Counted from the first letter of the stretch, positions 1 through 10,874 are shown. The stretch is DNA of 64,000 nucleotides from Pegoplata infirma (GCA_963921195.1 OY992540.1:18731136-18795135); one strand, 5' to 3'. Notes: generated from the letters alone by a model not told the origin. Program-made: numbers and translations.

Positions 1-520
1 GAATTTACTAGATAAAAAAACACGCTAACTTTCGAAAGGCAATTCTGAGGATACTGAAGCTTGTGATAAACATTTACCGTTTCCCTAGCCTAGTTCGCAT
101 TGAATTTCAGCCAAATCGGTCTATTGGTTCAAAAGTTATTAGTAAAACCGTGAATTTCAGATTAGTTTCACCTTAAATTCACGTGTTTAAAACCCGTTAA
201 ACATGTTTTAAAAACATTGGTAAGTCACAAAAATATTTTTCAACGTATTTGTGTATCTCAAAAATATTTTTACACTAAATAAAAAAAAAAAATACACTCG
301 AAGAAAATTTTACTCAAAAAAAAATTTTACACTCAAAAAAAAATTAGTAAATTTTTTTTTTTTTTTTCAAAAATTGCTTAAAAAAATTTTTTTTCCACAA
401 AATATAATATTTCTAATCAAAATGTTATTTTTGTACGTTAGAAAATTTACTATCACATAAAAAGGGCATTGTGGAGGGTATTCATAGATTCGGCCAAGTC
501 GAGTTTAACTTTTCTACTTG
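1..520 (+). mobile_element. H1 repeat, 3' part (Helentron-like, non-autonomous)
   Basis: This copy enters from the left window edge, so its 5' palindrome is missing. It matches 2652-3191 and 23330-23830 block by block: the CACGCTAACTTTCGAAAGG block, the TTCAAAAGTTATTAG block, an A/T-rich stretch of ACACTCAAAAAAAA, then GTGGAGGGTATTCATAGATTCGG and a terminal ACTTG at 516-520 followed by T. GGAGGGTAT is the inverted partner of the 5' TATACCCTCC of full copies, and ATTCGGCCAAGTCGA is the imperfect 3' hairpin. Family assignment by comparison is firm; calling it a Helentron relative is inference. Confidence 0.8.
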
Positions 521-1783
521 TTTTACCATAAAAACACTTTTTCAGTATTTTTCGAAAATAAACTTTTATTTTAAGCAAAAAAAAAAAATATTTTTTTTTT
601 TTCACTTTGTGTGGAACTTTTCGAATTTCAAGTCAAAAACGGAATATTAAACTTGTCTTACAAGCCCAATATTTTTGTGTGTTAGTATCGACCCTAAAAG
701 GCAACTTTTTCGACACCGACGTTTTCGAAATTCGAAAAAAACTAAATTTTCTTATACTGTTAAAATCAAATAAAATAAAATTTTGTTTTCCAAAATCACA
801 AGAATCACTTCTACCACTTCTTTGTTTCACTACATGCTTTTTAAATTTTATGAGACTGTTATTAATTTTCCTTTCTCTCTCTCTGTCTTTATTTGAATCC
901 AATTATTCCTGTTAATTGTGACTAAAGTGTAGATATGTATTTCTATGATAATTTCAAATTATTTTAATATATTTTTTTCTTAATGGTTTTTATTTTTTAC
1001 TTTTTATACAAAACTTAAAGCACTTCATATGGGGGGGGACGAAAATCTGCTTTTAATGCATTTCTTTATGGCAAAAACAACTCATTTCCGCTCCATAAAC
1101 ATTCGTTTAGTGGTTGTTTGAATGGTTGGTTAGTTGGCGGCGGTCGGTGGTAGTTGGTTGCCTAATATTCATCGTACTGTACTGTGCTGTGGCCTCAGCA
1201 GCTTTACCATGCGACGTTTTTCAAGTGTTGTATTGGAGGACAAGGGACATCCCAAAAGTTTTAAAAAATATATACGTATATTGAAATAATAATAATACTT
1301 GTACAAGTATCATCATCATCATCAGCACCATCAGAATCAGTATCATTGTAAAGATACACTCGAAAAAAAATGGTATTTTTTTTAGGAAAAATTATCATTA
1401 AGGTTGAAATTTGTTGTTGCACTGTATTAAAAAAAAAAAAAAAAACTAAACAAATTTTGCGGACTCGAAATTTATATGATATCACCTAATTATCACATGT
1501 TATACGAAGCCGATAGTGTTTTCGTTCTTAATATACATTTCCTTATGATATCGTTTTTCCATAAAAATATGATATCGTTTGCGCTATCGATAATTCCAGT
1601 CATAACGATAGTAAAATCGCAATTTTCCAGAATTTATCGAAAAACTATCGTTATTCCAGGCGATAACGATATCGGTTTTCGCAATTGAAATTTCCAGGAA
1701 TGACGATAGCAAAATCGAATTCGAAAATGTTATCATAATTTTAATTTAAGGTGATACTGTAATCGGTATCATGCAGGTGGTAC
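521..1783. other. Non-coding stretch with microsatellites and GATA-rich degenerate motifs
   Basis: I see no gene. There is a CT run near 870-890, a CAT/CAG-type run at 1309-1345, and from about 1476 to 1735 many degenerate copies of GATAACGATATCG-like words, including one TATCGATA near 1584. TATCGATA is the known core of the Drosophila DRE promoter element, but nothing downstream looks like a promoter or exon. The ORFs here are short, low-complexity chance frames. Confidence 0.5.
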
Positions 1784-1785
1784 TA

Positions 1786-2355
1786 TAGGGTGTTTTTTTT
1801 AGAGGTTCACAACTTTGATTTGGTAATACTGCTTTATTTGACAACCGATTTAACAGCTGATGGTGGGTTTTTGTTAAGCATGGTTTGACATTTTATCCTG
1901 CAAAGACTTACTCAGGAGCAACGCTTGCAACTTGTTGAAAATTTCTATCAAAAAAATGGTTCTCTTTATCAAACTTGAACTTTATTCAAAGATCCTGTTA
2001 ATTGGCTACCAAAATAATTTGATTTAACCCCTTTGGACTATTTTCTTTGGGAATATGTAAAGTAACTCGTCTATTCCGATAAATTAGAGATAATTAAACA
2101 CCAAGAAATCAACATTTGGCGAGTTATTGGTAAAATTCCAAATTTGGCTGCAAATTCTGTGAAAATTGTGTGAAAATAGAGGTTCAGATTAATCCATGTA
2201 CGAGCCATTAGAGGTGGTGATATGGCCCCAAATAATTTTTAAACATAAATGTCATAAAATTATCTATCCAATAAAGTCAGTTTGATTGATATTAAAAATA
2301 TTTTTCCTTACTTTATTTTAATTTAAAGTTCGGTAACACTAAAAAAAACACCCTA
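1786..2355 (+). mobile_element. Internally deleted Tc1/mariner-superfamily transposon
   Basis: The ends form an inverted repeat: TAGGGTGTTTTTTTTAG at the left and its complement ending ACACCCTA at the right. TA lies outside both ends (1784-1785 and 2356-2357), as expected for Tc1/mariner target duplication. About 570 bp remain, less than half of an autonomous element. It sits just upstream of an H1 copy that starts at 2390. Superfamily assignment is supported by both the TA site and the transposase remains inside. Confidence 0.82.
1907..2240 (+). pseudogene. Mariner-type transposase remnant (N- and C-terminal pieces)
   Basis: Two recognisable pieces are joined by a deletion. From 1907 the frame reads LTQEQRLQLVENFYQKNG, the start of the N-terminal helix-turn-helix DNA-binding region. 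From about 2022 a piece reads DLTPLDYFLWEYVK followed by a stop. DLTPLDYFLWG.VK is the signature around the third catalytic aspartate in one branch of IS630/Tc1/mariner transposases. The rest is traceable to about 2240 (RVIGKIPNLAANSV, then RAIRGGDM) with further stops. The whole central catalytic region, including the first two aspartates, is missing. It cannot make transposase. Confidence 0.8.
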
Positions 2356-2389
2356 TATATTCGCTATCACTTATCGTTATTTGTGTTTC

Positions 2390-3191
2390 ATACCCTCCAC
2401 TCTAGTGATAGTGATATATAAGTTTGTCATTTCATGTGTAACACCTATAAATATTGATCATGATCCTCGATCGATTTTAAGACGATCTAGCGATGTCCGT
2501 CCGTCCGGCCGTCCGTCTGTTGAAAACACGCTAACTTTTGAAAGACTGTAAAGAGGCTCCTGAAGTTTGGCATATATGTTGGGCATTTACCTGGTCAGGT
2601 TGATATTGCAATCCAGCGAAATCGGTCTAGTGCTTCAAAAGTTATGAGCAAAAGACTGAATTTCGGCAAGGGTTTTTCGTGAATTTACGAGATAAAAAAC
2701 ACGATAACTTTCGAAAAGCAATTCTGAGGATGCGGATGCTTGTCATATATATTTGTCGTTCCCCTACCCTGGTTCGTGTTGAATTTCAATCAAATCGGAC
2801 TAGTGGTTCAAAAGTTATTAGCAAAACCGTGAACTCCAGATTAGTTTCACTTTAAATTCACGTGTTAAAAACCCGTAAAACATGTTTTAAAAACATTAGT
2901 AAGTCACAAAAATATTTTACAACTTATTTTTGTCACTAAAAAAGATTTTTACACTAAAAAAAATACACTCGAAAAAAATTTTACACTAAAAAAAAAATTT
3001 ACACTCAAAAAAAATTTAGTAAATTATTTTTTTTTTCCAAAAATTACTTAAAAAAAAGTGTTTTTACATAAAACAAAATATTTCTAATCAAAAATTTTTT
3101 TTTTCACGTTAGAAAATTTACTATCACTTAAAAAGGACATTGTGGAGGGTATTCATAGATTCGGCCAAGTCGAATTTAACTTTTGTACTTG
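2390..3191 (+). mobile_element. H1 repeat, full-length copy
   Basis: The copy begins ATACCCTCCACTCTAGTGAT with a palindromic continuation, then GTTTGTCATTTC and a GTCCGTCCGGCCGTCCGTC run. Two similar roughly 165-bp internal blocks follow, one around 2525-2660 (AACACGCTAACTTTTGAAAG to AAAAGTTATGAGC) and one around 2695-2830. The 3' end has GTGGAGGGTATTCATAG, the hairpin and ACTTG at 3187-3191 followed by T. It has no reading frame. Structure (subterminal inverted repeat, 3' hairpin, insertion next to T) fits Helentron-associated elements. Confidence 0.8.
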
Positions 3192-4035
3192 TTTTATTTA
3201 AAGTGTATCATTTAACCAAGATCTAGCTGTATTTGTGGCAAATTTTAAAACATTATTTTATTATTATTTTTACTTTTTTTTCGTCTTTTACGTTAGCTCT
3301 TTTTCAACGCGAGTTTTGTTCATTTTTCAGTTTCTATGTCTAACAAAAAATAAATAAAATAAAAAAAATCTACGCAAAAAAAAAAATTATATAAATGAGA
3401 CCACTTAGCCAAACATGGCAAATGCCCATTGTGATGACGATGATGATGATGATGTTTGGGCCACTTTTTCATTGCAGTTTTTATCCATCCAATTCATTCA
3501 TTTATTCAACCAACCAACCAACCAGCCATTTCACATAACTCCCTATAGAGTAAAAGACACAAAATGTTCATTTCTTTTATTTATTTTTTTTAAATTTCTT
3601 TGTATTTTTTTAGTCATTATTTTTTTTTTGTTTTACTTATTTTTTATTTCATTGAAAGTTTTAAATTTTTTTATTGTGTAGTAAAATTGTGATGAGTATT
3701 TATTGCAAACTGACCAAATTGTTCAATCTCAGTAGGATTTTTTTAATTTGTTTAAAAAAAAAAAAAAATGTTCTTCAACAGTTTATCAACATCTGCTCCA
3801 AAAAATTGTTTACTTTGTGTGAGGAGTACAAAAAAAATTTTTAAATTCATCAACACTATTTCTAAATATATTTTTTTTTTTTAAGATATTGTTTGGGGGG
3901 GTTGTTGATTTAGAAATTGCCAGAAGTCGTGATCCAGCCACCTTCCAAATCTTTTTGAAATTCAGAAAATTGAAATAGGAGTTTGAAAATGAGTTTTTTT
4001 TAAGTTATTGTAATTTTTAATCGTAAAGATTTTTT
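3192..4035. other. Non-coding stretch with a GAT microsatellite
   Basis: I see no gene or recognised element. A GATGACGATGATGATGATG run lies at 3431-3455 and poly(A)/poly(T) tracts are common. The frame from 3415 that runs through the microsatellite is low complexity and shows no splice or promoter context. This is probably ancestral intergenic or intronic DNA between insertions. Confidence 0.45.
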
Positions 4036-4278
4036 AACATGATAATGTTTTAACATGATAATGTTTATAGGCTGGGGTCCAATTTTAAAAAAGTTGCAGG
4101 ACGCCACCTAAGTTTGACTATATAAGCTAACGATTAATAAAAAATAAAATACGAATTACTGTTTTCATTTTCTAAACACCAAAAATTTTACTAACTTGGG
4201 TTTGTAACTTTGATAAAGATTCACCTCGTGGTGAATAAAACAAATATTCACCAGTTGGTGAACATAATTATTTTGCAA
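4036..4278 (+). mobile_element. C repeat, copy 1 (5' block)
   Basis: It starts AACATGATAATG, then TTGCAGGACGCCACCT, GACTATATAAGCTAACGATT, AACTTGGGTTTGTAAC and two short palindromes, TTCACCTCGTGGTGAA and TTCACCAGTTGGTGAA. The same order is seen reversed at 12645-12796 and 30835-31066. A hAT-type element interrupts it at 4279, and it resumes at 5237 with the CATCAATATTTTTTT array. No coding content. The family is defined here only by comparison of copies. Confidence 0.75.
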
Positions 4279-5228
4279 CAGTGTTCGAAAAAAATTAGTA
4301 CGTTATTTAACGTTCCGTTCCAAGAACACATTCACTAAAAAGTTTTTTAGTGGTTGTGAAGGTGTTCGCAAACAGAATTCCGAACGTTATGCCTGCGAGT
4401 TGAAGAACAGAAACTTTACGATAACGTACCGAACTAGGTTAGAAACAAAATAAAGTTCTTTTAGTGTTCTGTTTGCGAACTTTTGAGACATTATTTTTTT
4501 TTTATTAAAAAATGGCGATATCTCGAAAACTAAGCAAGATAGAGCAAAACGGAGCACATTTTTGGTTCTTGGGATCTTAATAGTATCGCTAGGCCTCTAC
4601 ACATGGGTGGACCCCATTGGGTCCTTATTTTGAATCTAAAAAAGTTAGCATTCCGGGAAATTTAAAAATGCACATATCTCGCTAAATACTGCCGACCCGA
4701 CATAAAGTCTAAAAGCGGTCATGTACTACGAGACAAGATCCACAAAAATGCTGTTAGACTTTTCATCGTGTCGGCAGTATTTAGCGAGATATGTGCATTT
4801 TTAAATTTCCCGGAATGCTAACTTTTTTAGATTCAAAATAAGGACCCAATGGGGTCTACCCATGTGTAGAGGCCTAGCGATACTATGGAGATCCCAAGAT
4901 TCAAAAATGTGCTCCGTTTTGCTCTATCTTGCTTAGTTTTCAAGATATCGCCATTTTAAATTTAAAAAATGTCTCAAAAGTTCGCAAACAGAACACTAAA
5001 AGAACTTTATTTTGTTTCTAACCTAGTTCGGTACGTTATCGTAAAGTTTCTGTTCTTCAACTCGCAGGCATAACGTTCGGAATTCTGTTTGCGAACACCT
5101 TCACAACCACTAAAAAACTTTTTAGTGAATGTGTTCTTGGAACGGTACGTTTCGATAACGTACGGTCGCTTCATGGTTCCGTACAGAACACTAACGTACC
5201 GTACGTTAGAGTTTTTTTTCAAACCCTG
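4279..5228. mobile_element. hAT-type foldback element, 950 bp, 8-bp duplication
   Basis: The element begins CAGTGTTCGAAAAAAA and ends TTTTTTTTCAAACCCTG, so both termini start with CAG and are inverted. The 8-bp direct repeat TTTTGCAA flanks it (4271-4278 and 5229-5236), the classic hAT duplication length. Two arms of about 430 bp face each other around 4735. They carry blocks such as GTTCGCAAACAGAA, GATATCTCGAAAACTAAGC and GACCCAATGGGGTC. Other C copies lack it, so they act as empty sites. There is no transposase frame; it would depend on an enzyme encoded elsewhere. Confidence 0.85.
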
Positions 5229-5236
5229 TTTTGCAA

Positions 5237-5305
5237 CAATATTTTTTTTTTCATCAATGTTTTCTCATCAATATTTTTTTCATCAATATTTTTTTTTCAT
5301 CAATA
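5237..5305 (+). repeat. C repeat array, continuation of copy 1
   Basis: Directly after the hAT duplication the C copy resumes as CAATATTTTTTTTTTCATC units repeated about five times. A G foldback then interrupts it at 5306. The units match the arrays at 7340-7570 and 8441-8700. Confidence 0.75.
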
Positions 5306-7191
5306 TGGGGCATTCCATGCCAATCGCACACTTTGAAATTTTTTTTGTTTTAGATTTTCCCAATTTGTTTACAGTTTTTAGTACCCTTCGAAAACTCCTT
5401 CGTGGTAAGTTTTCATATTTTTTTGATAACCCGTTCAAAAGATATCGCATTTTTAAAAATTGGTAGTTTGTTCAATTTCAATTTTTTTTATTGAAATTTT
5501 TTGTTTTTTACGAACTTTAAAAAAAAAAAATCCTAAAAATTCTTAAAAGCGCTCTAGTATGCGGTTTTTAAGTTTTAAAATTTAAATATCATTTTTGAAA
5601 ATGTTTGTACTCTTCGATTTTTTTGAAATTTTATGTGTAAAACTTCTATCGATTCTACAAATTTTTTGCCCAGGAGGATCGTGGGATAACGATTATTACT
5701 CTTTTTTTAATTTTTTTTAAAAATTTTAATGGAAATGTTCCAATTTTAAAATCATTTCTGCTGATCCAATGGTGCGTCATAGAGGGGTCATTTATAGGAC
5801 AGAACCCCATTAATTTTTACGTCTTTACATTTCTTTGGAACAAACTAATACCCTATCTCCAATTTCTAAGGGCGCTCCCACACAAAACGACATTTTTTAA
5901 AATTTGCTCCAACCGCTCTAACTGCCCTAATAGTGCCTTTAAACCAACAAAATGGATGACCACCCCACAATATTTTTTTAGTACAAACATTTTCTCTGAA
6001 CACACCTACCCTCTATGTCTAATTTTTGAGGCGGTTCCCATACAATTTTTTTATTTTTTGTAAATTTTGTTATATTTAATCAGCTTCTACCGGTCCAATG
6101 GTGCGTCCGAGAGGGGTCATTAGTGAGACCGACCCCCATTTATTTTTACCCTACAATATTTTTTTTAAAACATACCTACGCCCTATCTCCACTCCCTAAG
6201 TACAAAATTACATTTTTATAAAATTTGCTCCAACTGTTATTTGTTATGGGAGCCTACTTAGGGAGTGGAGATAATGCGTAGGTATGTTTTTAAAAAATGT
6301 TGTAGGGTAAAAATAAATTGGGGTCGGTCTCACTAATGACCCCTCTCGGACGCACCATTGGACCGGTAGAAGCTGATTAAATAAAACAAATTTACAAAAA
6401 ATAAAAAAAATTGTATGGGGACCGCCTTAACAGTTAAAGATAGAGGGTAGGTGTGTTCAGAGAAAATGTTTGTACTAAAAAAATATTGTGGCTTGGTCAA
6501 AGATTTGATTGCTCTAAGGGCACTATTAGGGCAGTTAGAGCGGTTGGAGCAAATTTTAAAAAATTTCGTTTTGTGTGGGAGCCCCCTTAGAAATTAGAGA
6601 TAGGGTATTAGTTTGTTCCAAAGAAATGTTAAGATGTAAAAATTAATGAGGGTCAGTCTTATAAATGACCCCTCTATGACGCACCATTGAAGCAGTAGAA
6701 ATGATTTTAAGATTGGAAAATTACAATAAAATTTTTTCAAACAATTTTAAAAAATAGTAATAATCGTTATCCCACGATCCTCCTGGGCAAAAAATTTGTA
6801 GAATCAATAGAAGTTTTACACAAAAAAATTTTCAAAAAATCGAAGAGTAGAATCATTTTCAAAAATGAGATTTAAATTTTAAAACTTAAAAATCGCATAC
6901 TATAGAGCGCTTTTAAGAATTTTTTGGGATTTTTTTTTAAAAGTACGTAAAAAAACAAAAATTTTAAATAATAAAAAAAATGAAATTTGGACCATTATTA
7001 AAGAACTTATGAGTAAAAGAAATTTTAGTAAAGAAAAAAACTACCAATTTTAAAAATTGGATATCTTTTAAAAAAAAAAAATCTGAAAATTTACCACGAA
7101 GGAGTTTTCGAAAGGTACTAAAAACTGTTAACAAATTGGGAAAATCTAAAAAAAAAATTTCAAAGTGTCCGATTTGACATGGAATGCCCCA
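5306..7191. mobile_element. G foldback element, 1.89 kb
   Basis: The left end TGGGGCATTCCATG and right end CATGGAATGCCCCA are inverted, with TA outside both (5304-5305, 7192-7193). Arms of roughly 900 bp face each other near 6230. They contain matching blocks such as CGTGGGATAACGATTATTAC (5671-5690, reversed near 6760), GACCCCTCTCGGACGCACC and TTTGTATGGGAGCC-type text. The arms differ by scattered changes, so the insertion is not recent. No transposase frame. A truncated sister is at 24018 and an end-sharing relative at 31449. Confidence 0.82.
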
Positions 7192-7193
7192 TA

Positions 7194-7345
7194 TACATAT
7201 AAGCTTACAATTAACAAAAAAGAAAATACGAATTACTGTTTTCATTTTCTAAAAACCAAAAATTTTATTAACTTGGGTTTGTAACTTGGATAAAAAATTC
7301 ACCTTGTGGTGAATAAAACAAATATTCACCACTCTGGTATTTTTT
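7194..7345 (+). mobile_element. C repeat, second partial copy
   Basis: ATATAAGCTTACAATTAAC, TTACTGTTTTCATTTTC, AACTTGGGTTTGTAAC and TTCACCTTGTGGTGAA follow in the C order, and the copy runs into a CATCAATATTTTTT array. It starts in the middle of the family consensus, right at the TA of the G foldback. The two flanks of that foldback therefore come from different parts of C copies, which suggests recombination between copies. Confidence 0.7.
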
Positions 7346-7570
7346 TATTTTTTTTTCATCAATATTTTTTTTTCATCAATGTTGTTTTCATCAATATTTT
7401 TTTCTTCAACAAAATATTTTTTTTCATCAATATTTTTTTTCATCAATATTTTTTTTTCATAAATATTTTTTCATCAATATATTTTTGTTCATCAATATTT
7501 TTTTTTTTTTGATCAATATTTTTTTTTTTTATCACGATTTTTTTTCATCAATATTTTTTTGTCATCAATT
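7340..7570. repeat. CATCAATATTTTTTT tandem array
   Basis: Units of about 15-20 bp, TTTTTTTTCATCAATA with variable T length, repeat about a dozen times. This is the 3' array of the preceding C copy. The reading frame through it is a low-complexity chance frame. Confidence 0.8.
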
Positions 7571-8440
7571 TTTCTATAATAACTTTTCAAAGACAATTTT
7601 TGTATACAAAATTTCTCTGACAATTTTTCTATAGAAAATATCTTTAAAGACAATTTTTTAATAAAAAATATTTTTTAAAGTCAATTTTTCTATAGAAAAT
7701 TTCTAAAAGACAATTGTCAACAAGACATTTTTAAAATTTTTCTATAATAACTTTTCAAAGACAATTTTTCTATAAAAAATTTCTCTGACAATTTTTTTAT
7801 AGAAAATATCTTTAAAAACAATTTTTCAATAAAAAATATTTTTTAAAGTCAATTCTTCTATAGAAAATTTCTTAAAGACAATTTTTTACAAAAAAATTCT
7901 CAAAAACAATTTTTTTATAAAAAATTTCCCAAAGACAGTTTTTCTATAAAAAATTTCCGAAAGACAGTTCTTCTATAGAAAATTTTTGACAGACAATTTT
8001 TCTATAGAAAATTTCCCAAAGACAATTTGTCTAAAGAAAATTTTCGAAAGACAGTTCTTTTATAGAAAATTTTTGAAAGACAATTTTTCTATAGAAAATT
8101 TCTCAAAGACAAAATTTTCTATTGAAAATTTCTGAATGACAGTTATTCTATAGAAAATTCTTTTATTGAAATAGAAAAATGTGTATAAAAAATTTCTCAA
8201 ACACATTTTTTCTAAAAAAAAAATTCTCAAACACAATTTCTCTAAAGAAACTTTTTTAAAAACGATTTTTCTATAGAAATTTCTCAAAGACAATTTTTCT
8301 ATAGAAATTTTTTGAAATACAGTGCTTTTATAGATTATTCCAAAAAGACAGTTCTTCTATAGAAAATTTCTTAAAGAAAATTTTTCTATAGAAAATTTCT
8401 CAAAAACAATTTTTCCATAAAAAAATTCCTCAGATAATTT
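7571..8440. repeat. TTTCTATAGAAA satellite, block 1
   Basis: About 30 degenerate units of roughly 29 bp, typically GACAATTTTTCTATAGAAAA followed by TTTCTCAAA. Each unit is centred on the palindrome TTTCTATAGAAA. Units are contiguous and diverged, with local pairs sharing changes such as GACAGTTCTTCTATAG. The same satellite forms the larger block at 13030-15176. Confidence 0.85.
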
Positions 8441-8700
8441 TTTATTACTTATTTTTTTTTTCATCAATATTTTTTTGTCATCAATATTTTTTTTTTCAAC
8501 ATAATTTTTTTTTCATCAATATTTTTTTTTTCATCAATGTTTTTTTTTTTCAACAATATTTTTTTTTCATCAATATTTTTTTTTGTTTTTTTTTATCAAT
8601 ACTTTTTTTTCAACAGTATTTTTTTTTCCTTCAATATTTTTTTTATCACCATTTTTTTATCAATATTTTTTATTTTTTTTATCAATATTTTTTTTCATTA
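8441..8700. repeat. CATCAATATTTTTTT tandem array, second block
   Basis: The same T-rich CATCAATA units as at 7340-7570 resume after the satellite, so the satellite lies inside or between C-type arrays. Some units carry CAACA instead of CATCA. Confidence 0.75.
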
Positions 8701-8775
8701 ATATGAAAACTTCGCGCACCTTCAGGTCAATATTTTTTTTCATTAATATGAAAACTTCGCGCACCTTCAGGTTGG
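8677..8775. repeat. Two-copy tandem duplication of about 49 bp
   Basis: The block TCAATATTTTTTTTCATTAA plus TATGAAAACTTCGCGCACC and TTCAGGT occurs twice back to back, nearly identical, so the duplication is recent. No function is visible. Confidence 0.7.
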
Positions 8776-9375
8776 TTGTGTGGCTACTTAAATTAAAGGT
8801 AACTAAAAAAGAAAAATAAAATTAAGAGGACTAGATCCCAGGGCCCTTCCAGGTCCATAAAACCGTCCTGACGGGACATATTTGCAATCGTTAGAAAATT
8901 TCCTTTCATTTGAATACCCATACATAACATGTATGTATGGTGGGTGTGGCAGTTGTTTTGCTCCCGGGGGTCTACAGGGGCCCAGCCCTCTTAAATTTTA
9001 ATTGTGGCATATTTGTTTTGCCAAAATATTCGTGCAGCGTAAATTTTTTTTTTTTTTCATCAAATATTTTTTTTATCAATAATCTTTTTTCATTAAAAAC
9101 TTTTTTTTTAATAAAAATCTTTTTAAAACTTAAAATAAATTTTAAATTTATACAGCAAAACATTATCCTGATTCAATGGTTTGGGCAAGGGTACAAACTT
9201 CGCAGACATTTTTTTTTTAAATTTTGGCTAGAAATATTTGCTTTTGAGAAAAACAAACTTTTTTTCACGATTTTTGTTTAACAATTTTGTACCTGTTTTT
9301 TATAGTGAAACATTTTTTGTAGTATAAAATTTTTTTGGATGAGGAAAACACTGTTCAAAATGTTTTTGTTACTTA
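8776..9375. other. Non-coding stretch with a short CATCAA-type array
   Basis: I see no gene. GC-richer text such as AGGGCCCTTCCAGGTCC (8839-8856) and GCTCCCGGGGGTCTACAGG (8959-8977) stands out from the surroundings, and a short TCATCAAATATTTTTTTT array lies at 9055-9110. No splice or start context supports an exon. Confidence 0.4.
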
Positions 9376-9548
9376 CACTCTAAACAAATGAGTCCAGTTT
9401 CCAACTATAAATTGGGTAACTTTCAACAAAATCAAATAATATACTACTATAAATGTGTAAATTTCCAATAATTTTTTAGTAAAACTACACATTTTGTGTA
9501 AATTTACCCAATTTATAGTAGGAAACTGAAATCATTTTAATAAGAGTG
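9376..9548. mobile_element. M element (MITE), 173 bp
   Basis: It starts CACTCTAAACAAATGAGTCC and ends ...TAAGAGTG, with TA outside both ends (9374-9375 and 9549-9550). Inside, ATAAATTGGGTAA (9408-9420) faces TTACCCAATTTAT (9504-9516), so most of the element can fold. A relative lies at 59240-59338. MITE class with a TA duplication points to Tc1/mariner-type mobilisation. Confidence 0.75.
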
Positions 9549-9730
9549 TAGCACTCGCTATATCTTCTTAAATTTTTTTTCGTTTTTTAATTGATCATTT
9601 TCGATTTTAAATTGATTCTCATCGAGTTGCAATTGATTTTCTCAAATTCACAATTTCCTCGTAAGCTGAAATGTTTAAAAAAAAATTGTATTTTAACATG
9701 GAAATAGTGTAAAAAAACACATTATAGAAA
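9549..9730. other. No feature seen
   Basis: Unique-looking AT-rich DNA with three ATTGAT-type words near 9590-9640. Nothing codes and no repeat from elsewhere in the window matches. Confidence 0.4.
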
Positions 9731-9886
9731 ATAATCACAATTGGAGCGGGAAGCGTTTTTCCGCAACTGTTCACACACGTTTTGTATTAAAACAAAAAAC
9801 CGCCGCGTTTTTCCGCCAAACTAGATTCAATTCTATTTTTATGAGGACAATTGCGGAAAACCGCTTGCCGCTCCAATTGTGATTAT
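9731..9886. mobile_element. Short inverted-repeat element
   Basis: ATAATCACAATTGGAGCGG at 9731-9749 and CCGCTCCAATTGTGATTAT at 9868-9886 are perfect inverted partners, and the match continues inward through AAGCG.TTTTCCGCAA. The loop holds CCGCCGCGTTTTTCCGCC, a further degenerate copy. It looks like a small MITE. I could not define a target duplication. Confidence 0.6.
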
Positions 9887-10874
9887 TGTCATAAAGAAGA
9901 AAAAAAACAAACTCGACCGTTTCTTTTTCGTTTTTTTTTTGCATTTGTTTGTGCATGCTGCAACTTGTTTATAACATAATTAAGATTTGTTTGCATTTTA
10001 CCAACACATTCGCACACAACTACAAGTGTTGTTTACGTTGTCGAGTGATGAACGGACGAGTAAATGCACGAAAGTGTTGGGAGCGAGAAAAAACAACAAA
10101 AGCAACAACAGTCTAGAAACAAAATATAAAAAAAAAAAATAATAAAAAAAACACACAAAAAGAAAAATAACAGTTCTTTTGGCCATATTTCATTAGAAAT
10201 GCATAACAAGTACTCTTTTGGTTGAATAAACATATACAGACATACAAACAAATATAAATGTATATGTATGCATCAACAAAATACATACATAAATAAATAT
10301 ATGGGTGTGTAACAAATGTGTGAGTGAGTGTTTAAGACATCTTCACAGCATGTAGTACAAGTTTGGTTTGTTTGGTAAAGAAAGAAAAAAAGTTGTCAGA
10401 TTTTTTACTTTTTTTTTTTTTGTTTAATGTACGAGTCTAGTACATGTGTGTTTATAAATAAAATAGTTTTTAAAAATATATTTTATATTTATAGTGGAAA
10501 CATGCAATTTTATTTTTAGTACCAAATACAAATACGTGCATTCACGGTTTCTAATACAAAGAAATAATAAATTTTGTATTTATTGGATTTTAAAAACATG
10601 TTTGAAAGAAATTTTTTTAAACATTTTTGAATATTTTTGTTTACACCCACCAAATAGCAGTGCTTTATACGAGGGTGGTTAAAAAATTCTGATATATTTT
10701 TTTTAATAATGGTTAAAATTACGATACAAAACCACAAATCTGGACTTGGGTCTTTAGATCTCTATGGAGCCATTTAGAAATTTCCATTTACAGTTTACTT
10801 AAATTCCGAAAACTCGCGAATTTATTCGCGATTTTCGTCCTTAAAAATGACAAAAAAATTTAAAAAGTGGTGTA
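9887..10874. other. Non-coding, largely unique stretch
   Basis: No gene. The DNA has CATACA/TATGTA-type simple text near 10220-10310 and long A/T runs. TACGAGGGTGGTTAAAAAAT at 10668-10687 resembles one end of a mariner element, but I found no partner end nearby. The frames reported in this stretch are short and low complexity. Confidence 0.4.

Noticed and set aside
1580..1592. A TATCGATA word like the DRE core promoter motif of flies.
   Set aside because: It lies in a field of degenerate GATAACGATATCG words, with no gene or start-site context.
2480..2520. A GTCCGTCC run as a microsatellite of independent interest.
   Set aside because: It occurs at the same place in every H1 copy, so it is part of that element.
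5089..5466. A 125-residue frame.
   Set aside because: It crosses the hAT-type element border, the C array and the G foldback start, so it is a chance fusion.
10668..10695. A mariner-like end (TACGAGGGTGGTTAAAAA).
   Set aside because: No inverted partner was found within several kb, so an element cannot be delimited.
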